64,000 nucleotides of DNA from Paraspadella gotoi. Its lineage: Eukaryota; Chaetognatha. The position numbers and the translations under genes are program-made. The notes under the pieces were generated by a model. That model was not told the DNA's origin, made no database searches, and was given only the letters and a program-made list of their open reading frames with translations. This document shows positions 42,982-53,796 of the stretch, one piece after another (the first letter of the stretch is position 1; every line of letters starts with the position of its first letter). The stretch spans positions 20,730,417 through 20,794,416 of the forward strand of contig CM119270.1 of the NCBI GenBank assembly GCA_051294375.1. Direction: 5' to 3'.

Positions 42982-44890
42982 ACCGGTGAAGAGTTTGTCA
43001 AATCTAATTTCCGTAACTTCGTACACTGTTTTCCGTTGAAACTCTTCTGTTAATTTGCCTGGTCAAATAAATTATCTCACATTGTAATATTTTAAATACT
43101 TTATATTTGTTTAAAAAAGAAATCGATAGAGAAGCTCAGTTTCGTAAAATCAGTTAGATATGTTCAATAATAATCTGGATCACTTTTCGCTAATTATTTC
43201 ATATACTGCATAGAATCTATGAAATACTTCTTTTTAATCTATGGCTCATGGCATTCGGTCGAAAGCGCCCTGTGTATACAGCGGCTCAAGCGAGAAATTC
43301 CCTTAACAAATCATCCTCTCAGCCATTTATCAAATCAACCGCTCAAGCTTTCGACCGCCCAACCACTCAACCACTCAACCTCTCAACCACTCAATCACTC
43401 AACTACTCAACCTCCTAACTACTTAACCTCTCAACCACTCATCCAAGCAAGCCCAGAAATTCACGTCAAAGCNNNNNNNNNNNNNNNNNNNNNNNNNNNN
43501 NNNNNNNNNNNNNNNNNNNNNNNNNNNNNNNNNNNNNNNNNNNNNNNNNNNNNNNNNNNNNNNNNNNNNNNNNNNNNNNNNNNNNNNNNNNNNNNNNNNN
43601 NNNNNNNNNNNNNNNNNNNNNNNNNNNNNNNNNNNNNNNNNNNNNNNNNNNNNNNNNNNNNNNNNNNNNNNNNNNNNNNNNNNNNNNNNNNNNNNNNNNN
43701 NNNNNNNNNNNNNNNNNNNNNNNNNNNNNAACCAACCACCCAACCAACCAACCACCCAACCACTTATCAAATCATACGCTTTCCGCAATTCACCACCCGA
43801 AAAAAAAACGCCGGTATTACATTTGGCAGACAACGCCGCCTCACATCCTTTGGCGGCGTTAAACAATTTACCCTCCGGAAAACGACGCCGGCTTTTCCGG
43901 TTACATACGGAGAATGACATAAGAGTTACATCCTCTCGGAAAACCTTTGACGAAAACGAGTTAAGATTTTTTTTTCTTTCGATAACCAGTCGTGGATTTT
44001 TTTTTCGCTCTACGTAATTATTGGAAGGTTTTGTGTTTGTGATAGTTAAATCTTACTAATCGCCCGAAACAGCGCGGAAAAAAAAACAACTTGTTTTGTA
44101 CTCGATTGCATTTAATGGTTGTTTTTCCGAATTTAATTTTCATTTTTCAGTATAAATGAAATGTCTTTGATAATTACGCTTGAAGTAGTGAATTAATTTA
44201 TTTAATTAAAGACAAACAAATTCTCGCAGAAGCACTTTTTTTAAAAAAATTAATCTAATTCAGTGCGGGATATATAATCAAATTGTACGTTCAAAAATTC
44301 TTTTTTTTTTTCTTTTTTATTATCCGAGTTTACATTTAAAAGTCGGGATCATTCAGAAGCATCATTCAATCTTCAGATGTCGTTTTTAGCCAAATTAAAA
44401 GACTTTTTTTTATTTTTTCAGAAAAAACACTTTCAAACTTGCGATGAAAACCTTTTTGATCGAAAGATTAGAAAACCCACGCTGATAAGGTTTAATGAAG
44501 AAAATATTTCAGGTGTTAACGAAATTGGACGTCGTTTCAGAACCCAGGGTCCATACAGCAATAATTAATGAATTTTCGTCTAACCTTGTATTAAAGGTTA
44601 ATCGACACTCCCGTTTGTTATGTTTTCTTGTCAACCTGAAAAAAAAGTGTCTATTTGGTCTCGCACCCGCCAAAAAAATCGCAATTTTTTTTTCGCAAAG
44701 CTTTAACAATGAAAAAACTACAAGAAGAAAAACTAGAAATATGTTTATTTCATTCAAATTAAATTAATTTTTCATACCAACTTAAGAAAAGAAAAACTTT
44801 TTGGCTCACGAAAATTATATCGTTGTTTTTCCTCCAAAATTTAAATTAATTTAAAAAATTTCCTCTCGTCAATTAATTCAAATAATTTAA
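42838..44890 (+). repeat. Duplicated block, copy I
   Basis: Contains a CT array (42928-42979), an ACTCAACC-unit minisatellite cut by a 257-N gap (43473-43729), and AACAGCGCGG...AACTTG. From about 43060 it is almost the same as 45969-47650. Small insertions relative to copy II accumulate after 44020. Confidence 0.85.
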
Positions 44891-44904
44891 GAAATAAAAA
44901 AGGG

Positions 44905-45960
44905 ATGGGGAAAAGTGACGTTTCAAACCAGGCGGCTCATGGATGCGTCTTTTTGGCTGAACTCAACCAACCAATGTTTGAGAAAGGAGAAAGAAGAAGA
45001 GACAGACGACGATGTCTACGGTAACTGGAAATCCTTTTGAGAAAGGAAGACAGAAATGCGCCCATGAGATGATGTTCAATTTGAATCATGGTAAGTTGTG
45101 GCATTGACATGGATGATTATTTTATATTGGCTTTGCCATCATTCAGCATTGATTTAATGTCAGGGCGGAGTTCGATATAATATTAAACAGAGGTCTACAA
45201 TTGAAACAGCTCAATGAAACATTTAGCTAAGTTTGGTAATTAACAAGAAAGCTTACAAAAAATGAGAATCTTTTTTGATACACATTCAGCATTACAAGTT
45301 TTTCAAAAGTTTATTTGTTAGAGTTTTTAGTGCTTCAATTACTTTTTTAAAAATATCCAAAGCGCGAGATAAGAGCGTTAAATAATACAACTACTTGCTC
45401 AGCGTGTGCATGTTGGTCCTTTCTGGAGCTAACTTCATCTACGAATGGACGAATGGAATGACGAAGGATGATTGAAAGGACAAGATGGAGGATGTCATCA
45501 AAGACACTGTTACAATTTTAAAAGCAAAGGGAATTCAGAAGAGTCTCTACAGCAATGGTGATTCGGTTTCAGATAATAAGTGAGCTTAAACACATTTAAT
45601 AAAGTTTCTAAAACTTTTGTTTTTTACGTAAGCGCGGGGGCTACGTATAGTTTACCGTATAAAAAGGAATATAAATCGAATTAAGACACTTCTGACGTTC
45701 AGACACATACATCCAAGAAATAGAAAACCTTGAAGACTTGGAAGATCAAACTCTTAAAGTGAAGTCAAAATGTATGAAGGAAAGATTCGAGTTTATTAAG
45801 AAACTCCCGCTCAAAATCTGTCTCTGGATCGCTTGGTAAAACTGAAATTAGAAATAAAATATGTATAATCGTGAAAGTATTAATAAGAAACAATATCACT
45901 TTTCATTACAGCTTTCCAGTGCAAAAAGCTTATTGCTTTGTAATTTTGATCGTACTGTGG
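44905..45960 (+). pseudogene. GRL gene, broken copy I (exons 1-4)
   Basis: Exon 1 at 44905-45090, exon 2 at about 45403-45557, exon 3 at 45703-45835 and the first 49 bp of exon 4 (45912-45960) match the gene starting at 47671. Exons 1 and 2 carry many 1-bp insertions; exon 3 is identical to 49309-49441. The copy stops abruptly inside exon 4, where the sequence jumps back to the start of the duplicated block (GTCAAATAAATTATCTCACA). That junction marks the boundary of a 2.9-kb tandem duplication or an assembly join. Confidence 0.85.
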
Positions 45961-45964
45961 CCTG

Positions 45965-47660
45965 GGGGTCAAATAAATTATCTCACATTGTAATATTTTA
46001 AATACTTTATATTTGTTTAAAAAAGAAATCGATAGAGAAGCTCAGTTTCGTAAAATCAGTTAGATATGTTCAATAATAATCTGGATCACTTTTCGCTAAT
46101 TATTTCATATACTGCATAGAATCATGAAATACTTCTTTTTAATCTATGGCTCATGGCATTCGGTCGAAAGCGCCCTGTGTATACAGCGGCTCAAGCGAGA
46201 AATTCCCTTAACAAATCATCCTCTCAGCCATTTATCAAATCAACCGCTCAAGCTTTCGACCGCCCAACCACTCAACCACTCAACCTCTCAACCACTCAAT
46301 CACTCAACTACTCAACCTCCTAACTACTAACCTCTCAACCACTCATCCACTCAACTACTCATCCACTCAAATACTCATCCACTTAACTACTAATCTACTC
46401 AACCGCTTAACCGCTCAACCTCTCAACCACTCAACCACTCAACTACTCAATCAATCAACCTCTCAACCGCTCAACCACCCAACCACTCAACTAACCAACC
46501 TCTCAAACAACCAACCACTCAACTACTCATCCACTCAACCAACCAACCACTCAAACAACCAACCACTCAACCAACCAACCACCCAACCAACCAACCACCC
46601 AACCACTTATCAAATCATACGCTTTCCGCAATTCACCACCCGAAAAAAAAACGCCGGTGTTACATTTGGCAGACAACGCCGCCTCACATCCTTTGGCGGC
46701 GTTAAACAATTTACCCTCCGGAAAACGACGCCGGCTTTTCCGGTTACATACGGAGAATGACATAAGAGTTACATCCTCTCGGAAAACCTTTGACGAAAAC
46801 GAGTTAAGATTTTTTTTTTCTTTCGATAACCAGTCGTGGATTTTTTTTTCGCTCTACGTAATTATTGAAGGTTTTGTTTTGGATATTTAAATCTTACGCC
46901 CGAAACAGCGCGGAAAAAAAAACAACTTGTTTTGTCTCGATGCATTTAATGGTTGTTTTTCCGAATTTAATTTCATTTTTCAGTAAAAGAAATCTTGATA
47001 ATTACGCTGAAGTAGTGAATTAATTTATTTTTAATTAAAGAAACAAACTAAATGTCTTCTCGAGAAGCACTTTTTTTAAAATTAATCTAATCAGTGCGAT
47101 AAATCAAAATTTACGTTCAAAAATTCTTTTTTTTTTCTTTTTTTATTATCCGAGTTTACATTTAAGTCGGGATCATTCAAACATCATTCATCTTCAGAAT
47201 TCGTTTTGCCAAAATTAAAAGACTTTTTTTTATTTTTTCAGAAAACATTTCAAACTGCGATAAACTTTTTGATCAGAAAGATTAGAAAACCCCTACAAGG
47301 TTTAATGAAAAAAATATTTCAAGGTGTAACGAAATTGGACTCGTTGAGAACCCAGGGTCATCAATAATTAATGAATTTTCTCTAAACCTGTATTAAGGCT
47401 TAATCGACACTCCCGTTTGTTATGTTTCTTGTAACCTGAAAAAAAATTGTTGCCCCAAAAAAATCCAATTTTTTTTCGCAAAGTTTACAATGAAAAACTA
47501 CAAGAAAAACTAGAAATATTTTTCATTCAAATTGAAATTAATTTTCAACCAACTTAAAGAAAAAAAAAACTTTTGTCCACGAAATTATATCGTTTTCCTC
47601 CAAATTTAAATTAATTTAAAAAAATTTCCTCTCGCCAATTAATTCAAATAATTTAAGAAT
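45965..47660 (+). repeat. Duplicated block, copy II, with ACTCAACC minisatellite
   Basis: The cleaner copy of the block. 46255-46610 is a tandem array of ACTCAACC/AACCAACC octamers, continuous here where copy I has Ns. It ends just before exon 1 of the GRL gene. Confidence 0.9.
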
Positions 47661-47670
47661 AAAAAAAGAG

Positions 47671-50600
47671 ATGGGGAAAGTGACTTTCAAACAGGCGGCT
47701 CATGGTATGCGTCTTTTGGCTGAACTCAACCAACCAATGTTGAGAAAGGAGAAAGAAGAAGATGACGACGACGATGTCTACGAAACTGGAAGATCCTTTT
47801 GAGAAAGGAGAACAGAAATGCGCCATGAGCATGATGTTCAATTTGATATGGTAAGTTGGCGAATTAGATATGGATTATTTTATATTGGCTTTAGCATCAT
47901 AATCAGCATTTTAATGTCAGTGCGGAGTTCGATATAATATTAACAGATCTACAATTGAAACAGCTCATGAAACATTTAGTAAGTTTGGTAATTAACAAGA
48001 ATCTTACAAAAATGAAAATCTTTTTTGATACATTCAATTACAAGTTTTTCAAAAGTTTATTTTAATTTTTAGTGCTTCAATTATTTTTTTTAAATATTCC
48101 CATGAACAGCTAATAATAACAACTACTTGCTCAGGTTCATGGGTCNNNNNNNNNNNNNNNNNNNNNNNNNNNNNNNNNNNNNNNNNNNNNNNNNNNNNNN
48201 NNNNNNNNNNNNNNNNNNNNNNNNNNNNNNNNNNNNNNNNNNNNNNNNNNNNNNNNNNNNNNNNNNNNNNNNNNNNNNNNNNNNNNNNNNNNNNNNNNNN
48301 NNNNNNNNNNNNNNNNNNNNNNNNNNNNNNNNNNNNNNNNNNNNNNNNNNNNNNNNNNNNNNNNNNNNNNNNNNNNNNNNNNNNNNNNNNNNNNNNNNNN
48401 NNNNNNNNNNNNNNNNNNNNNNNNNNNNNNNNNNNNNNNNNNNNNNNNNNNNNNNNNNNNNNNNNNNNNNNNNNNNNNNNNNNNNNNNNNNNNNNNNNNN
48501 NNNNNNNNNNNNNNNNNNNNNNNNNNNNNNNNNNNNNNNNNNNNNNNNNNNNNNNNNNNNNNNNNNNNNNNNNNNNNNNNNNNNNNNNNNNNNNNNNNNN
48601 NNNNNNNNNNNNNNNNNNNNNNNNNNNNNNNNNNNNNNNNNNNNNNNNNNNNNNNNNNNNNNNNNNNNNNNNNNNNNNNNNNNNNNNNNNNNNNNNNNNN
48701 NNNNNNNNNNNNNNNNNNNNNNNNNNNNNNNNNNNNNNNNNNNNNNNNNNNNNNNNNNNNNNNNNNNNNNNNNNNNNNNNNNNNNNNNNNNNNNNNNNNN
48801 NNNNNNNNNNNNNNNNNNNNNNNNNNNNNNNNNNNNNNNNNNNNNNNNNNNNNNNNNNNNNNNNNNNNNNNNNNNNNNNNNNNNNNNNNNNNNNNNNNNN
48901 NNNNNNNNNNNNNNNNNNNNNNNNNNNNNNNNNNNNNNNNNNNNNNNNNNNNNNNNNNNNNNNNNNNNNNNNNNNNNNNNNNNNNNNNNNNNNNNNNNNN
49001 NNNNNNNNNNNNNNNNNNNNNNNNNNNNNNNNNNNNNNNNNNNNNNNNNNNNNNNNNNNNNTTTCTGGACTACTTCATCTACGAATGGACGAATGGAATG
49101 ACGAAGATGATGAAAGGACAGATGGAGATGTCATCAAAGACACTGTACAATTAAAAGCAAAGGGAATCACGAGAGTCTCTGACAGCAATGGTGATTCGGT
49201 TTCAGAAATAAGTGACTTAAACACATTTAATAAAGTTCTAACTTGTAGCTACTGTATAGTTTACGTATAAAAAAGAATATAATCGAATAAGACACTTCTG
49301 ACGTTCAGACACATACATCCAAGAAATAGAAAACCTTGAAGACTTGGAAGATCAAACTCTTAAAGTGAAGTCAAAATGTATGAAGGAAAGATTCGAGTTT
49401 ATTAAGAAACTCCCGCTCAAAATCTGTCTCTGGATCGCTTGGTAAAACTGAAATTAGAAATAAAATATGTATAATCGTGAAAGTATTAATAAGAAACAAT
49501 ATCACTTTTCATTACAGCTTTCCAGTGCAAAAAGCTTATTGCTTTGTAATTTTGATCGTACTGTGGCTATCGGTTTTACGCTGTTTCTTCAACTACCAAG
49601 TGGGGAAGCAAGGAATAATTTTTGTTATTGACAAAATTATCAGAAACACTTGGTTTCTCATGGCCGCGTCTTCCTCCACCATTATGTTTAGAGCTGGTGA
49701 GTTTATTTTAATTCAGTATTATTATTATTAAGACTCATTATATTTATAAATTTATGATCTCATTATTGTCTTCAGTTTGATAATTATGTAAAACTGAATA
49801 CAAATAAAAGTATGTAGTAGTTCAAGTGACGATGACAACAACGACCACAATAATAATAATTTTAAAAATAGTAAGTCCTGTCACCACATTAAACAACCAA
49901 TATTTTTCTGTCACCGATTTTCACCGATTTTTCACAGGCCACAGCCGTAAAAAACTGCGCAAGTTTTTCCAGACTTGGTTGCGCTATTCCGAGACTCACC
50001 AGATGAAAGAAATCGAAGCGGCAGTGAAGTTCACAACTTGGTTGAGCGTCATTGGCGTCTCTCTGGGGGTCTCACTTTGTATGGGGTGGACAATCGTGAG
50101 TATTTGAAAAAAAATGAGACAAAACAAAACGAAAACATATTAGAAATCAGAAATCAGATAGCAAGAGAGAAACATGAACTTGTACAGTATATAAACAAGG
50201 ATCGGTTATTCCAAGGTGTTGCGCCGCATTACTTTTCTTTTTACTTGTAAGATTTCTTCAAAAACAAAAGGCAGGCCCAGTAGTCACTTAGATTTGATTT
50301 TTAACAAATGATCAACAAACTATAGGCAAGTTATAAGTGTTTTTAACGTAAGTAGGACAGACCGACAGACAGACATGCCGACGGACCGACCGACGGACCG
50401 ACGTCATCACGTGGACAGAGAGTGAATTGATTTAATAAATAAATATAATTTGAAAATCGAGAAGACAGTGCAAGCACAATTAAATTTTCTTTTTTTCTTT
50501 TTTTTTCCAGATTCCAATTTATTTCTTGAGCGACGTCGTGGACGGCAGCCCAGATCTTCAAAGCCTTGGAGCTGAGTAAGTTATGATTTAAGTTTAGCTT

Positions 50601-52974
50601 TAAATTTAAAAATTAAAAAAAATAATCATTGATTGATCAGTTTTGGTCGACAGTTTTTCTGTCTCTGTCTTAGGATGTCATTAGCTTATTAATTAATACC
50701 ATTACATTTTTTGCAAAAAAAAAATAAGAAATTTAACTCAAAACTGTTTCTTTAGTAATTCTTAGTTAACTAACTAATCACTAATTAATTACTAATTAAT
50801 TGAATACTTTTTGACTCAAAACCGTATTTATTTTTTCTAGTGGATGCATGGAACCTTTCATGACTTGGAAACTCAATCGTACTGAATCTCTGAACGAAAC
50901 GAAGCAACAAACTTTCACGGATTTTATAAAGGTGTAGCCGAAATTTAAAGATAAGAAATTTTAAGATTACTGTATTATATTAAATTAAAGTAAATTTAAA
51001 AAGAACCTTAGGATTGAAACATTCTTTGAAGTATTATACCACTTCATTGATAAGGAAGCTTGAAAGCTAGCAGAGACCCGCTATTATCTTGTAATAGTGA
51101 TGGGGGCCTTAAACCACCAAAGCCTGTCTAAAGTCAGTGGCAAGATAGCTTATTTATTAAATTAATGGATGATTTTATATTGCTTGCACAAACATTTTTT
51201 ATACATGAAATTAAATTAAGTTATTATTTAATAATGTAATGGGCAAAGGAATGTCAGTGTTGTCGAGGGAGCATCTATACAGCACAAAGTTTAAAATTAC
51301 ATTCTGACTTATTTTTATAATAAGATATCAACCATCATTCTTATTAGGAAGTCATTTATGTAATATTAGCAAGTCATATATGTAATGCTTTTAGTTATAG
51401 TTAAGTTTAGTTATAGTCTTTTCATACAATTGAAACATTCTTTGAAATATTTTCCACTTCATTGATAGGGAAGCCAGGTACTCTGGGAGTGAATAAACAA
51501 GACTGTGAGAGAGTCTTGATTGAAAGCTTGCAGGGACCTGCTATGTCATTATCTTGTAAGAGTGATGGAGGCCTTAAACCACCAAAGCCTGTCCAAAGTC
51601 AGAGGCAAGATAGCTTATTTATTAAATGAATGGATAATTTTTATATTGGTTGTACCAATTTCATGATATTCTCGGCCTAAATAAGGACAACCCAGCCATC
51701 GCGGTTCCATCCTACCTGACCTTCATGTACGGTTGCTTCGCTTGGCTCATGACTCCCGTATTTTTCTATCTCATTTGCTACATTCTGGATCACGAGTTGA
51801 CCACTTTGAAGGCAAGTTTACATGCAAACACTAGTAGATATTGGACCTTAAAATATATTTTGCTACAAGTAAACCTAACCTGAAAAAAACAAAACTGAAA
51901 TAATTAAACATTGTGAATTTAACACAAGCTTCAGTCTGTAATGAAACTAATATTATGGTGGTTTATTATCATAGTTAATTCGTAGTAAACTAGGCTAACT
52001 GTAAATTCGATTGTAAAACATGGTTCATAAACTATACTATATACAAATATATATATATATATATATACATGATTTTTTTCAGACCCAATACGACGAGAAC
52101 ATTCTTTCCCCTTCCAACATTCGTGGAGCCAAGATTCTCCGACTCTTTGAATCTTACCGCGCACGACACGCTGGACTCTGCGATCTCATTGCCATCGTTG
52201 ATGACATCTTCTCTTCCTTCATCTTCATCTCAACCACCTGCAATCTCATCGTTGCCTGCTGCGTCAGCTACAGGATCATTAAAACTATCTCGGTCAGTTG
52301 AGTGTGTGTTACAATGTTATATGAGCAATATTTAGTTGGTTAGAGTATTGATCTGCTCAGAAAAAGTAAGTTTATTTACAGCTGTTGATCAAATTACCAA
52401 AAAAGGGATAAATGGTAGTAAAACATTAAAGTTATACGTAGTTGGCAAAAAAATAAGTAATAAGGTGATAATAATGTATTCAGTAACCAGTTAATAAAAC
52501 TGCCTGACAAACAGTGCCGCCGGTCGTCCTGTTAACAGGACCTGCCCCAGCCTGCTCTGTTCTCAGTCATTGTAATAGCCAGTAATGCCTTACAATATAC
52601 TACCACAAATCCCTTTTAAAAAAGCTTTAACTCACAATACTGTTAAAAGAGATAAATGGAATCATTGATGTCTCATGTTTCAGAACGCCTGCGCAATGAC
52701 TCTGATGGCTCCATGCGCTTGGCTTATCATGACATTCTCTCACCTTACGATCCTCTGCGTCGGCAGCGGGAAAGTTAATGACTCAGCCCACGCGTTGATG
52801 GACAGTGTTTACCTTACCTCATTCAAAAAAGGAGGCAGTGGAGAGCTCATGCACAAGGTAAGTTGAATTATTTGTCTTTGTCTTTGTCTTTGTTTTTGCT
52901 TTGTTTTTGTCTTTGCTTTGTCTCTTGGACAAGATGAATTGACTTCAAATTTTACTCACTTGGTTTAAAAACCT

Positions 52975-53028
<54 letters not shown>

Positions 53029-53444
53029 CTCTCTTTAGTCTTTTTTCCAATTCAGCTATAACTAAAAGAAAGAAAATGCTGATTTATATTTTTTATAAAA
53101 TTTGTCTAAATAAGCATATTCCTCGTATATAAATACAATTCTTTCTCAAGATCAACGTCTTCCTTCACAAACTTCATGGACCTTCGATCGGATTCACAGC
53201 TTGGAATCTCTACGTAGTCGATCGCAGTTCAATGCTGACGGTGAGGATACATTAGATTACTTTAATAATGTTTTTAACCAAACTTTTATCCAGTGTTAAA
53301 TGCCTATCATATCAAGGTCGTAGTATTAGCCATATTTAAATTTATATTTTTTTTCTTCAAATTTCCCGCCATTTCCGTTTTCAGGTTGCCTCAACGTTTT
53401 TGGCTTACTTGGTTGTTCTTCTCACGTTTCCAACTTCCCTGTGA
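47671..53444 (+). CDS. Gustatory-receptor-like 7TM protein (12 exons, one frameshift)
   Basis: Exons: 47671-47850, 48135-49190 (contains the 916-N gap 48146-49061), 49309-49441, 49518-49696, 49938-50095, 50511-50575, 50841-50931, 51686-51811, 52083-52292, 52684-52857, 53151-53240 and 53385-53444. Splice phases agree with the paralogue at 59948. Several hydrophobic helices fit a seven-pass protein. The RARHAGLCDLIAIVDDIF segment matches the third-loop consensus of arthropod gustatory receptors, and the C-terminus SMLTVASTFLAYLVVLLTF matches their last helix, with AYLVVLLTF for the usual TYhhhhhQF. The family includes ligand-gated cation channels of chemosensory cells as well as broadly expressed GRLs. 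Exon 1 has one extra base (CCTTTTGAG run), giving a premature stop before FEKGEQKC unless it is a sequencing error. Intron 8 uses a GC donor (AAG|GCAAGT). The ligand is unknown. Confidence 0.85.
51018..51650 (+). repeat. Direct repeats in GRL intron 7
   Basis: 51018-51187 and 51429-51650 share GAAACATTCTTTGAA, CCTTAAACCACCAAAGCCTG and GGCAAGATAGCTTATTTATT. The second copy has an extra 50 bp. Between them lies the dispersed repeat (51234-51290) also found at 22793-22856. Confidence 0.85.
52972..53036. repeat. CT array in GRL intron 10
   Basis: TTTGTC units just after the exon 10 donor pass into a CT run that ends about 115 bp before the exon 11 acceptor. Confidence 0.9.
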
Positions 53445-53796
53445 AAATATCCTTCATCACAAAAACGGTTTTTCAAGAAGAAAATAACAAAATTGTCACA
53501 AAAATTCGTATAGATCTCGTTTTTTCTCAAATAAACTTACCATGCTGCACGTTTGGTTTGGTTTCATCCTTTACAAAAAAATGAGTTGACAAATGTAAGC
53601 TATTTTCAAATTTAGAATAAAAACTTTGAATTTTACGATATGGAAAAAAAATATAATTATCAATACTATTCAGTGATTTTCAATTTAGCGATGTTATTAC
53701 AATTCTACATATTATTCCAAATCGCTGATGAATATGTTGGTTTTTTTTTTCTAGAAAAAAAAAACATTCTTAAGAATTTATCAGGGTGAAAATAAA

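Noticed and set aside
43219-43450. Pro/Asn/Gln-rich protein from the ACTCAACC array (also 46124-46330)
   Set aside because: Translation of an octamer minisatellite; the frame is lost where the copies differ.
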